A stretch of DNA of 64,000 bases from assembly GCF_963678635.1 (NCBI RefSeq), contig NC_087062.1:39323330-39387329 (forward strand). Direction: 5' to 3'. This document shows positions 1-13,100 of this stretch, one piece after another (the stretch's first letter is position 1; the number at the start of each line of letters is the position of its first letter). The DNA is from Symsagittifera roscoffensis. Lineage: Eukaryota > Xenacoelomorpha > Acoela > Convolutidae. The notes under the pieces were generated by a model. The model had not been told where the DNA came from. It saw nothing but the letters and a program-made list of their open reading frames with translations, and searched no databases. The translations under genes were made by a program, and so were the position numbers.

Positions 1-919
1 CTTTGCTGCGCTGGGTCCCTAGTTTTTTATATGGCGTAACAATAAACAGCTACTCTGCAGTACTTAATTCCGGGTGTTGAAATTTTACAGGGGAAGAAGG
101 CAGGCTGAGTATTTTCGGGTCAATTCTGATAAATATCATGCCAAAATTGAGCCGAAAATAATTTTTTTGAGGCTCAGCATGTTCGGGTCAGTTCTGATAA
201 ATATCATGCCAAAATTGAGCCAAAATTTTTTTAAACGTTAAAACTGGCTTGTTATAGTTTATTAATGGAAACAGCAGTTAAAAATAGTTTTTTATTTCAA
301 ACTAAAAATATCGTATTTTCCAATAATTTTGAAGGGCAGAATTTTTTACCGGAACTTATATATCCTTAAATTTATTACATTCAATGTATAAAAATTCCGT
401 TGAAAGATTTTCCCTTCAGGCTCCCATTTGGAAGGGTCTATTTTCAAGGGTGTTGTGGTCTATGAAGAAGTGGGTTTGTGTTGCGGGGGGTGTCCTGTTA
501 ATTAAATTGTTCTGCAGAGGCAGAGAACTCTTTTTAAACACTGAAAGTATAATCTTATTGTCTAATGTATAATTTTTCTTAAGTTTAATTAGATGCTTCA
601 TGATTTTTTAGCATAGAATTTTATTAAGCACTATATCCTGGTTCAAACGAAGAGTTATTATTAAAACATTTTGAAACCTTGGTAAGATATAAGTAAAAAT
701 TAGAAAAGAAAAAACCAGACTTATACAACTATAGAACATATAATAGGTCGGATATAGGTCGGTCGAATCAAGTCCCTATTTACTTCCTATTTGTTCACGC
801 TAAAAAGTAGCAGCCGGTTTTTTGTTCACACTGAACTTCAAACTTGTCCCATGTTGACATTTCCCAATATGGTGTATTTTTGAACTAAATAAAAGCTAAT
901 TTTTTGTTTTTCATTTCAG
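1..919. other. upstream intron or 5' flank of the TMEM248-like gene
   Basis: I see no coding exon here. The stretch ends in a polypyrimidine tract and CAG at 917-919, which fits a 3' splice site, so part of it is probably an intron in the 5' UTR whose first exon lies outside the window. It holds a two-copy tandem repeat of about 70 bp at 101-236. The short open frames at 384-601 overlap on opposite strands and look like chance. Confidence 0.5.
101..236. repeat. two-copy tandem repeat, ~70 bp unit
   Basis: Two adjacent units share the core TGATAAATATCATGCCAAAA and begin with GGCTGAGTATTTTCGGGTCA or GGCTCAGCATGTTCGGGTCA. They differ by a few substitutions and by the length of a poly-A/T run. 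No coding potential is seen. Confidence 0.8.
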
Positions 920-1158
920 ACTGGAGAATAGTTATTGGCACTGGTTGGCTTTAAGCAGTTTATTTGCTTTCTTTTCGTATAATTTCACAACTCCCTGCTC
1001 ATCGTGTTGTAATGGTGTGCGGAGTGATGTGTAGTATAGCGAGGAGAGTTAACCCGCCAATGGCAACTTTCCTGTTCACGCTGGTTATGTGTGCAGCGGG
1101 TCTGGTCGCCTACGCCTTCTATATCACATCACATAGTTTAGAGGATCCAGATATTCAG
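920..1158 (+). CDS. TMEM248: TMEM248-like exon 1 (5' UTR plus first coding part)
   Basis: The acceptor TTTCAG ends at 919 and the donor CAG|GTTAAT follows 1158. The ATG at 1012-1014 opens 49 codons, ending in phase 0. The exon encodes a short cytoplasmic lead with basic residues (IARRVNPP), then the first hydrophobic span. A TTG-initiated frame reaches further upstream but has no family support. Confidence 0.7.
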
Positions 1159-4100
1159 GTTAATTGGCTGTTTATTCAAATTATAGCAAATTCGTTGTTT
1201 TTGAGAACTGAGATGTGACCTTTTTGAAAAAGAAAAATGAGGTAGTTTTGAGCTATTGTTTTCGTTTTTAATACTAGCAACAAGATTTTTTCAGGACTGG
1301 AATTCGTTTCTCGCTAACTTTGACCACATCGAGTTCTGCCTGGACGCCAAAAGTATCAAGGACTCTCCAGATGCCCTGAAAAACATCTCGGCCAAAATAT
1401 CCAAGGAAGACAGAGATGCTTATTTACAGAACAGTGTGTGTATGCAAGTGGAAACAACTCTGAAAGCGTCTCATGGTGTCTCAGAGAGCACATCTTTACT
1501 GAGTGGAATTGAGCATGCAGTGTTTAAAGTGGAAGCTAAAAGTTTCGGCATTCAAGGTAGAAAAAATTAGGGAATGATTTTTTTATCTCTTCATTCAGTT
1601 GACTTCGATGTCTCCTAAGAACTAATATACTACACACGTTGAAGTTTCAACTAAACACTACTTCAGCGATACAAACGAGAGAATACAATGGGTTTTTAAA
1701 TGTAGAGTCCTTTGGCCACCAAGTGTATACTTAGCGGTAATCTTAAAAATCTTGGTCAAAAAATCATGGTACGCGAACAGTTCAGTCAGTAAGTAACCCT
1801 TAGATCGAAGGGATCCTACCGGAAATTTTATACCATAAGATTTATACCCAAAGTCTTAGAAAAATATGCCGTTTGTAAGAGCTCCAAATAAAAACTAATT
1901 TCAACGCAAAAAATTCGGCATTGAATTATTAAAACTTCATTTTACAATTATACTTTAAGGAAATTGTTTGGCTTAATTTGGGCACGATTCTATTTAGAAC
2001 TGATTCCAAGTTGCTGGATCAATCACTCTGATAATTTTGAACCCCTGCATTTAAAAAGCCCCTTTTGGCCAAGAATTATCCTACGGGTAGAGTTACGCAA
2101 GCTTCGCCATTGACTTATATGTAGTCGAGTGAGAACAGTGTTGCCCTAGAGCTATGTTCTTTAACGAAAATATGGCGTAACATAATTTCACAAGGTTATT
2201 TTAGCATAAAAAGTTCAGATACAGTTGAAGATCTGACAGCAGTCTGAAAGATCGCGTATTTAGTTAGTGCAGAGGGTGTTTTCTGTTTCAGGCGAGCTAA
2301 GCAATGTCCTGTTGTTCGGATACCTGCAGATACCTTCAATTGACGACTGCGATGCAAACAAGACCTCTGGCTCAGTCGTCGCCACTGAAGACCGCTGTTA
2401 TGCGAAGAACAAACTGTCTCCGAAAGGAGAAACATGTCTACTTCTCATAACAAAAGAAGCAGGGGTGCTACCTCAATACAAAAAAAGGTAAATAAAAGCC
2501 AAAAGTGAAGTATCTGAAGGTAATTACAAGTTTTTAATGCTATGCATTTAGCTGATGAAAAACTATTTCGCAAAGTTATCACGCATTTTCTCTGTCTCGG
2601 GTTTTGAATCACTTGTTAACTATATGCTCCCCTATAGTGCCTTGGGCCTCGTAAGGAATTGGACCCCCTATAAAGGAAGGATTGAACAATTAAGCATATA
2701 TGAATTTTGTACCTTGCAGCGAATTGCCAACCCCCCCTTTTTTTTGCAAAAGGGGAGCATCTAGTTAACAAGATCCCGTTGTAGCTTGCTTCCCAAACCA
2801 GTAAGAAGACCATTTATTTTTTAACGGCGCACATAGCTCAGCATTTTTTCTCCGAATCCAAATGATCAGGGACAAATCCCGATCGCAGAGAAATTATTTC
2901 AAATTTTGGACACTTTTACTGACGAATATTTGAAAACTTTGTTTTTCTCTGAAAAGAATGGTGTCTGTTCAAGTATCTCCTGTGTCGCACTCCCAGTTTA
3001 AGGCAAAAGGTTGGAAGCTCTAACTAAGAGTAAAAATTGCGCTGTTTCAAAACTTGGTTCAATACAATACAGCATAGCTGTTTCGCGTCCCAGCAGGGAC
3101 CTGAGCGGAACAACCTCTCAGACAAGTGTGTTTACTGTCCATTATTCAAACCTTTGGATCTTTTTTACCATTTCGAATTTGGATAAAAGTACCATCATTT
3201 AGGTATGAATTCGATTATGAATATGAATTAGGTTCGATTCAGCTGGAAATTATATTTTCTAAAAAATTTCTTGAAAAAAGCGGCATTTTTTCGGATTCAT
3301 GGTTTTTGTCCTAGTTTCCGTCGGTTCATTTTCCTTTTTGTTTAAATGCCATTTTTCTTATTTGGAACGGTTTTTTGTCGTCTTTCTTTCAATAGCCTGG
3401 ATTTTGGTTTGATTTTAACAGTCAATGAAGGCTCTTTTATAGGACGCGTTGACTTTTTCGTTTTTCGGGAAAAAGTCTCAAAATTGCTCTAAAATTCAAA
3501 TTTCAAGCGTGAGCGTGAACAATATTTCACGCTCACGTATGATATTTGAATTTTAGTTGCTTGATCTTTCAAGTTCTTTTGCTAAATAGAAGGCAAATTT
3601 TAGTATTCGATTTCGAAAGCCAAAGGGCGCGAATATAAAACAATTAAAGCAATTAAGAGGACTTGTATAAATAAGATTAGGTGTCGTTTTATTTCAGAAA
3701 AACATTTATCTGTTTTAGTCATTCATCTCATTGTCATATCTATCGTTTTCCTTGCGATAGCCACGGGTAATGCAACCTGGTTCTAGGCTTTCTTTTCCAT
3801 TACCCTTGCCGTAAGCAAGGATGTTGCAACCGAGTATTAGATTTTTCCCCCGTAAACAACTTGTTCACAGAATTGACAAAATGGTATTTTTATTATATAC
3901 CATTTTGTCGTGTTTTTAGCGTTTTTGACTTGTATGACCTGCATATGGAAGGTAATTTTCATCGGTACCGAAAAAGTTCCGCAGATTTTTGACACAGGTC
4001 GGTCGGCTACAATTCTGTCGGCTTATTTTTTAATATTGCAGTTCTCTTTATTTTACGATAAACGATTGTACTTTAACGAGAAACAAAAATCACCATCCGA

Positions 4101-7100
4101 AGCCGTCCATAGTAAAATAAAATTTAATTGCAAAAAATGTCAATTTTGTTGAAAAAAATTTTTTTTTTTAATATTTGTTTTTTGCTCTAATTTTTTTTTA
4201 TAACTTAAGTCGAAACTTTTGTTCCTTTTACTCTTGCGATTAGCAAGCGTATTACAATCGGGTACTAGGTTTTTTTCCCCTAAATAATTTAGTTTACAGG
4301 ACCTATCTCCTGGACTTGTCATCTACTGGGCCTTTCTTTTGCATGTTAGTTTTATATATATCCTGCCTTCATATTGGTTGTAATTTTACCAACTCGATTT
4401 AAAATTTAGTTTTCTTGTTTGTCTTTTTGCAAGCGTAATATGTTTCGGCTTGTTTCATATCGACTAAGTGGCATCCTATTGCATCGTTTGATGACCGAAA
4501 ATAGTGTTTGTGTAGGTGTGTGTGTTCTCGGGGGAAGGGGAACTTGATTGTTTTTTTTTCGGCATGAAGGTATTCTGCTCAGGTTTTTTTGGCTTTGTTA
4601 CCGCTTGTTAAGTATAAATTCAAATTCAATCGACCATCCGGCGCATCTGAAGTAGTGGTTACACTATTGTCTCAGACGGCAAAGGTTTGTACTTCGAATC
4701 CGGAACTTCTCTTCTGCAAACTAGAGTTTTTGTTCTTTTTCAGACTACCGTCCGTCTGTTTATTTTTGTTGGCTTAATTTTCCTAGCCCGAGTTTTTTTG
4801 AAGTTTCAGTTTTCTTCCAAGCTACTGTAACCTTCATGTTTGAAATGACAAAAGCCGGAAGTTTGATTCCAGTCGAGACCTGTTTTTTGTCAACTGATAA
4901 TTTTTGCCTTGTTTTGATTATAGTCTGTCTGCTTAGTTCCCCACAGGATTTTTTTTGAAAATTCGGTTTCTTTCGAGCCTTCTGGGAGCTTCTTATAAAG
5001 TTTCTATTGGTCCAGGTAATTTTGCTCCAAATTTTTTGTGCTTCTGTTGTAATTTTCATTAAATTTATGAAAAAAACTTCGTTTTTTTATTTGATTTTGA
5101 TCACTTTCCTTCATTTTCGTATCGCAAATAGTGCGAAGGTCAGCTCTGCCTGTGTGCTGATTATGCGAGAGGCTGTATTTATAAGCTTGCAATTAGAGGA
5201 GCATTAATAACTCGGAATATATATCTTTTTTTGGGTTAACTACTTAACAAAATCACTGAACCATTTGCTCAGCTTTCGTAAATAGACGATCAAGTTTGAC
5301 CAATTTGTTGCGTTTTGTTTTTAGTTTGGAGGTCTGAGCTTAAGTTGGTAAATGTTGCGGGTTTGTTATGGCCAGGAACATATTTTTATGAATTAGGATT
5401 TTTTCTGGGAGAAATTAAATTGTCGGACTTCGTTTGCTTATTTTTTGTCAGCTTCCTTTCAAATCATACTATTTTTTTCGTTGAAACAAGTTTTGATGGA
5501 TTTGAATTACCTTTTGATGCTATTCATTAACTTTTTAATTTGCGACGTCTGTTTTTTTTAAATGCTTTCTTCTTTCCACGTTTTTTTGCTCTAAAGGTTT
5601 ATTAGGCGTAATTGGTTTCGGCAAATATAGTATCAGCTGAGTTACCTTATAATGGGTCCTTTTAAGGACAAATAAGCTTATTAGGCTTTTGTGTGTTTCA
5701 GGAGGGTGTAAATCTTTGAGTTTCAAAACTGCCCTAAATGTTTTATGTTAATTTTGTTTTTGGCTCAATGATTGTTTACTCAAATTTTGTCGGCTTACTC
5801 GCCGCTCGATAATTTTTTTCTTAAAGATAGTTAAACGCTGTCGGTTGTGTTGGTCGGGGCTTAGTCCTCGAGTTCAGAACTGAGACAATCATATGTAGAA
5901 CACAATCGAGACAATCGTATGAAGTTATCAGATATAGTTTGTTTAATGTAGATTTTTTCCCGACATTTCTGACATACTCTTATGTAGATTTTTTTGCCTC
6001 TTGTGTTGTAGTCAAAGTTTCAAAGATATGCAAAGGCAGCAGAAGTGCTTGAGGTTATGAAGTGAATGTAGCTGTGTGGTTTATTTTTATACGATGTAGC
6101 CGTATGTAAGTAAGAATTTGAAAATAGAATGTTTTTTCTTTTTAGAAAAATTTATGGATTCGTTTCTCTTAATTAGATTTCGGGCTAAATTTTGCCAATT
6201 TTTGGCGTTTTATAGGCGCTGAAGACGTTTTTGAGAGAAGTCTTAAGCTATCAAAATGCGCCAAAATTGGTTTTTAAGTTTGGTTTTCAACGTTTTCACT
6301 TCATTTAACTAATTTCGATTAATTTACTGTCTGCTTAACTGGTGCCAGGTTTTTTGAATGTATCACCAAATTGTTTTTTAAATAATTTTCTACGTTTTCG
6401 AGAAATCGATTGGAGCTCTGTGTTTTAAGTTTTTTTTGTAGGTTGTTAAGTTTTATGCATCCATTTTTTTGTCATTTTAAGTGTTTTTTTGCTGTTTTCT
6501 TGCGCAGGCATTGTCCTGCCCGATTTTGTTCATTTTTCATTGTCATTGATAATCAGTCCTGCGATAAGCAATGGTGTTACAACCTCTTTGAGAGTAAGAT
6601 TTTTTATCAGATAATTAAAAAGTGTTGTTTTTCTTGGAAAGTTGGCTATTTATTCTTTTAATAAGCATCTGTGTCACCATTTTTGAATGTTTGAAAATTT
6701 TGTTTTTGTCTATTTAAAGAATGACCTATCTTGCCATGTAGGGTATTGCAATCGGGTACTAGACTGTTTCCCGTAAATAATTTTCTTCACAGGTCTCGCC
6801 TCCTGGATACTGGACTCATTAATCTACTTCGCCTTTCTGTTGCAAAAGACGTATTTTGAGCATAAAAGCGTTCCAGAAATCCGGCCATAGAGAAATTTGC
6901 TTTTAATGATGAATTATGGTTAAAATATTTACCTACTCGGTTTGTAAAATTGTCTTTCTTTTTTCCCGGCGTAATAGTTATCAACTTATTTTATATCGGC
7001 TTAGTAGCCTTGTATTGGGTCATTCGATGAGCGAAGTAACTTTTTTTGTGCGTGTGTGTTCTGAGGGGAAACAGTCTTTATTTTTTGTTTAATTTTAGTT

Positions 7101-10100
7101 TTTTTAACTTTTTTCGGCATGAAGAGTTTCTGCTAACTCAGGTAATAACTTCTTTGTTTTGGTTTTTTTTTAACTTATGATATACAAGGGTATTACAATC
7201 GGGTACTAGACTTTTTTCCCGTGAACATTTTTGACCACAGGACTCATTGTACTCCTGATGTACCTTGGTTCATAAGGAATTCAAATTTTGTAGTGTCTCT
7301 TGCACACAGCCTGGTGGTAACGAATACGCCTGGGACGGCAAAGGTCCTGGGTTCAAATCTGACCAGGACCAGTTTTTTCAAACGGTAAATATTTTGGTTC
7401 TAAAAAAATTCGGTCTATTATTTGTCTGCTGATGTTTTGTCGACTTAGTTGCCACATCTAAGAATAGTTTATTTTAGCTGTAAACAATTTTCACAGCAGT
7501 TGCTTTTAGCATTTTAAAAATCGGCCGAATCGAAATTTGCTTTTCACAATGGTTGTCATTTAATCAGCTCGATTTGTCGAAATTTCACTTTTTTCGTGAT
7601 CTCCTTTTGCGTCGTTACGTCCGAAAAAATTTATGCACTGCGCGTTTGTGGGCTCTGACGGGAAAAGGGACATTTTTTAAATAAGTTTAGAATTTTTCTA
7701 AATGTCTTCGGCATGAAGGATTTATGCTCAGGTCTTTTCGGCTTTGTTACCGCTTGGTAATTACAAATTCAAATCCAATCAACCATCCGGCACATCTGGC
7801 GTTGAGGTTAAACAAGTGCACACTTTTCCCTCAGAGCACACACGCACATTTTTTTTGGTTGTAGCGACGCAATAAGAGGCCGCTACCTTTATATTAGTTG
7901 AGCCGAAAATTATTAGGTCGATAAAAAAGAGAAAAAAAATGAAAAAATTGAGCTGCTATTTTCTTGATGTTTTTCTCTTTTTTATCGACCTAATAATTTT
8001 TTGCTCAACTAATACCAAGTTAGCGGCCTCTTATTGCGTCGCTACAACCGAAAAAAATGTGCGTGTGTGTGCGCTGAGGGAAAAGTGACTTAATATTTTT
8101 ATATAAGTTCACAATTTTTTTTTGAATTTTTGACTTGAAGAGTTTCTGGTCAGGTATTTTCGGTTTTGTTACCGCTTGGTAATCTTAGTAAATATAAATT
8201 AAAATCCAATCAACCCTCGGCGCATCTGGCGTAGAGGTAAAAAACAACTTGAGACGGCAAAGGCTTTTGATTCGAATCCGGCCGGCCCCTTTTTTGCAAA
8301 CTAGAGTTTTTTTGCTTTTTCGGATTATCGTCCGTCTTTTTTTCGGCTTGGTTCCCGTAGCTCGGTGGTTCAGCTTCAACCCCCATGCTTGAAACGACCC
8401 AGTCCGGGAGTTTGATTCCAGTTGAGACCTGTTTCTTTTTTTTTAAATAGAACATTTTTAAATAGGCTAATTTAGATTATTGTCTGTCCGCTTTTTTGTC
8501 CGCTTAGTTCCGCAGAAAGGACTTTTTTTGGAAACTTGCTTTCTTTATAGCATTCCTAAAGGTCTTTTTAGAGTTTCTAATGATGTAGACAGTTTTGTTC
8601 CGGATATTCGGACTTTTGTTGCAATTTTTGTTGACAAAAACGATTTTTTGAATTTTTTTTTCGTTTGATTTTAATCTTTGTCATTTTTTTTATCGCAAGT
8701 GGTGCGAAGCTCAGCTTCGCTTCTGTGTTTAAATTTGTGTAAATTCAATCAACCATCCGGTGGTATCTGGCGTAGAAGTATCACAACTGCTTGAGACGAC
8801 AAAGGCTTGTGGTTCGAATCCGGCCGGTAGCTACTTTAAATGGAGTTTTTTTTTTTTTTTCAGAATATCGTACGTCTGATTTGTTTTGTCGGCTTACTTC
8901 CCGTAGTCCATTTTTTTTGAAGGTTCGAAGGTTCCTTTGAAGTTGCTGTGAAGTTCCTGGGCTGTGTAGTCTCTTCCTTTGAAGAGACGACACAGCCTAG
9001 GAGTTCCAATCCAGTCGAGGCCTGCTTTTTTTTTTGCAAACTTAAATTTTTCTGCTAGTTTTAAGCGTCTGTCTGCCTAATTTTGTGGGCGTAGCTCCGC
9101 TGAGAAAGATTTTTTGAAACTTCAGCTTCGTTCTTGCATTCCGAAAGATCTTTGTTAAAATTTTTCTGGTGCAGGTGTTTTTAATAATTATGATAGGTAA
9201 TTATTGGCGAAAATGATTTTTGAAGGTTTTTCTTTTCCATTTTTTTTTCTCCTGATATTATTCTTATTCATTCATTTTGTATTGGAAGAATGACTATGAA
9301 TTTTTTTTGTATTACATCTTCCTCTTTTTATTTATTGGGCTTCAATAAATACAAATGTTCAAGTATTTTTGTTGCGTTAATTTCCTGTTTTTGGACTATG
9401 TTAGACTTTGTGAAATAGGGCTGCGAATTGAGGTGAAATACATAAGTTTGACCAAGTATAGCCGGTCACTGTGCAAGTAGCACAGAATGTTCCGACCATA
9501 GTCTAAATAATAGTTTTTTTTTTCAAGTTATCGTTTTTTTTCTTTATGGTGTGATAGAAGGATCTAGGAATATTCTAGTCATAGCAAAAATGGGAAATTG
9601 GGCAAAACTTTCAACAAACAAAAATCAGAAAATCTTCCTTTTGCTGAATGAACAATTTTTTTAATTATTTTTGTTTGTCTTTTTTTATATGTTTCTTTTT
9701 TGTTTGTCTTTTTTTTCTACCAAAAGTTTTTAATTTCCAAATGGAGCTGAAAAACTCCACAAACATTTTTGCTTGAGTAAAAGTTAGTGTTCACGGCCTA
9801 ATTTTAGCAAAAAAATGCTATTTTAGCCTGCTCGCTCGATTTTAGACTAAAAATCAAAAATTTTAAACCGGTTTTTCTCGATACTGGACAACTTTTTAAA
9901 AAATTTCAATGTCGTTATGAATGGTACCTGATTTTGCGTGGAAAACAAAAAGAAAAAATTAAAACGCACCCGAATACATAGTTCTTCTCCATTTTTCAAA
10001 TGGCCGGAAAAAATGATTATGATAGCATAGATACAGCAAACTCGAAGAAAAATCAGCAAACAAATTTTTTAAATTTACAATATTAAACAATTTTACTACA

Positions 10101-13100
10101 TTATTGACAGATCTAGCGACAAAGAAAGCAATAGTAATTTTAATACTACAAAAGATCAAATAAAAGTCAAGACATTGCGAAAATATTTGAACTGCAGTCA
10201 AACATACGCTAGCTGCACTCCGCCAAAAAAAATTCTGAGGAAAACAAAAGGTAAACAAAGTCAACAGAAAAAAAACAGACAATTTTTTCATGAAACCAAC
10301 ACCAATTATAAGAAGCTGAGTCAATATGTAATTTTTTTGATTTGCTGGGATCTCTTAAAATCAAAATCCGTCTTTAAACCTAAAAGGCATTCACCTTCAA
10401 CCCTGTCATTTGCACTTTTGTTTTTGGAGAGCGTAATTTGCAAATGATTTTCGTTTCAAAAACTTCTAAAGAAATTAAAAACGAAACTTGCGCGTGAAAA
10501 ATTTAAAGTCGTTTTCCTGAAACAAGAACATACGACCTAAATAAGTAACTTGACACTTACTAAATTACCCTTCATTACACGATATTTATAAAATGAAAGA
10601 TAACAAAGGAAAAATGAAGATCGAAATCTACCAAAATAAAATAAGCTAGTCTTGAGAAATGCATCGATCGACAGAAAGTTTGCCAAGAAATTATATTAAA
10701 CAGTTTAACGATTTTTTGGGTTGAGAATTTCACCCAAAATAGTTGCCTCAATTTTAAATGTGTCTACCACTATTTCCCTATCTTGAAGCCTTAAGATTTA
10801 GGCATCTTAAAGATATACCATATGCCGACATGTTTTAACATACATCTAAATACTTCAGCTTTCTCAGAGCTTGGTGTACACAAGACGCCTGATTACAGAT
10901 AATAATAAATTGCTTTCAGGCAATTCCATTGTCGGTAGTTAATAGATTTACAAACCACGCCAACAATTATACTGACTAGGAGAGCACCATTGGACCTACA
11001 GGTCTGTTCACATGTGTCTCAGAGCGGAAATTTGCTTTGTAAGATTTTGATAATCGGTGAGAAATATTTTTGCAGTATTGGAAGATAAATCATACGACTG
11101 CTTAGATTTCAATTTATATTGGTTTTCACCGAAAAAGGAAAGAGAAATGTTATAGAGAAAAGACAAAAAAATCAGGGATCTTATTTGACTAATAGAAGAT
11201 AATTCTTGAGAGGTCTTCGTTATCAAGGATGTAGCAGTTTAAAAAATTATGATGATTTTAAGTTTTCAAGAAAATTAGAATGATAATTTATGACAATGTT
11301 TTAATTTTTTAGCCTAAAAACATTCGTGAATTTTTTACCGAGAAAATCAACGTGTTTATCGAAGTTCAGCTGTTCATCTATACGAATTCAAAGATGTCGA
11401 AAAAACTTCTTTCGCTTAATTGGCCGATTTTTTAGGTTAGCAGTTTGTGGATTTAGTTTTTTTCCGGTTTGTTTTGCTAAAAATTATGATTATCGTTTTA
11501 TCTGCATTTAGTGTTCTAATTAAGTGTGAATTTCAAGCTCCCTCGTACCAAATTTTTTGGAACATAGATGTAGATTTAGGGGATTCCTCCTTAATTTGTC
11601 CCTTTGGCAGTGAATTCAGCAGGGCGACCGAGATTCACTACTATCTACAATCCCGAAAGGGTTAATTTGGTGGCAAATATCCTGTACTGCTCTCTGTTGC
11701 TTGCCCCTTCCGTGTATTGCTCTTAGGGCTGTCTCGTCAATACAATCGTAATGATCATCAATTGTAAATTACTTCAAATGATTATACGTCTAATTACAGA
11801 AGGCTCTGAATGGCCACAATGTAATTATCAGTCTAACCGTAGGAAATGGGTCTCCGAATTTTAGCGCAATTGCTCGATTGCAAGTTAACTCCCACTAATT
11901 TCACTAATCACTAACTATTTTCTCTCTCTATAGAGAATTTCTGACGAGAAGCAACTATCTACTGTTTTTTCTATAATTGTTCTCTTTTATAATCAACTCC
12001 TCGATTCGCTAGCAATAATTGTTCTCTACTCTGACTGAGAACCAACTACTCTTAATAGATGCCAGCAACTGTTTTGACTCTTAAAGACTCTCCGGTACCC
12101 TCCAACTCCTTATCTTTCTTCACTTAGTTTTACTTGAGTCACGCCATTTCCCATGAGTCCTGACATCCGCTTAAATCGCCCGTCCGCTCATGTTTAAGAC
12201 TATATCCTCACCCCTGTCAACTCTGCCACGTGCCAAATTCGGTTTCTTTTATCAGTCTTTTCACGTTTATTAGATACCCGGTATGCTGTAGGTGTCACAA
12301 TTTGACCTAGCGAACAAATGTCAAACGATTCTAATCAGCGAATTCCTGACCTCAGTGACTTCAGCCCTCGTACAACTCAACCTCCAAACCATGCAATGCT
12401 TACTCAGTGACCCTCCCAAGGTCTTTATTTTAGATATCCCGTAAACATTCCGACCTCCCAAGGGTAGGGGGAGACCCTTTTCATGGGTAGCTAATTCATT
12501 CCATGCATCTAAAATTTCTATCTGTACTCTATTCCAATCCCGACCTTCTAGCTATCAGGGTAACGTAGTTCGTCTATTAGGAGTCAAATCAAACCAAAAA
12601 GTCACCTCCGAGAAGCCAAGTAAATTCCCCGTCCATTCTTAGGAGACTGAATTCTCATGGTGCGGTCCTATTACTATCAATTTCCTCTGGGACTACTTTT
12701 CTTTAGTCTAGTTGAATTGCTAATAATAGATCATTCGCCAAGCTAAACTTACCCCAATGGTTACCAGGTCCACTTTGAATTAACTCTTCTACCTCAAGCT
12801 TGCTTTATAAAACTATATCTCTATCAGCTTCTGCTCTACCTCCCAAAATGTGAGTTTTCCTCCCAACTTTTAGCAAGGTGACCCAATCTCAATTCCAGGG
12901 GTTGTGCTGGAGAATACACCACTTTCCGGCTTTAATCTTGGGGTTTTCTTTGCAATTTTGGGGTCAAGACGCCCAAAGGTCAACTTGAGGTCACCCAGTG
13001 GTCAACCGGGGTCAAACTTCCATGTTTGGGTTCAGAACCCCATGGGAGTCCTAACTACTTAGTTTCATCCCTATCCCATTTATACTTCCTAGTTATGCCA

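Noticed and set aside
8700-8725. Hairpin GCGAAGCTCAGCTTCGC near repeat ends as a Helitron 3' terminus
   Set aside because: No CTRR follows the hairpin and no TC start is found. The hairpin is part of the composite repeats.
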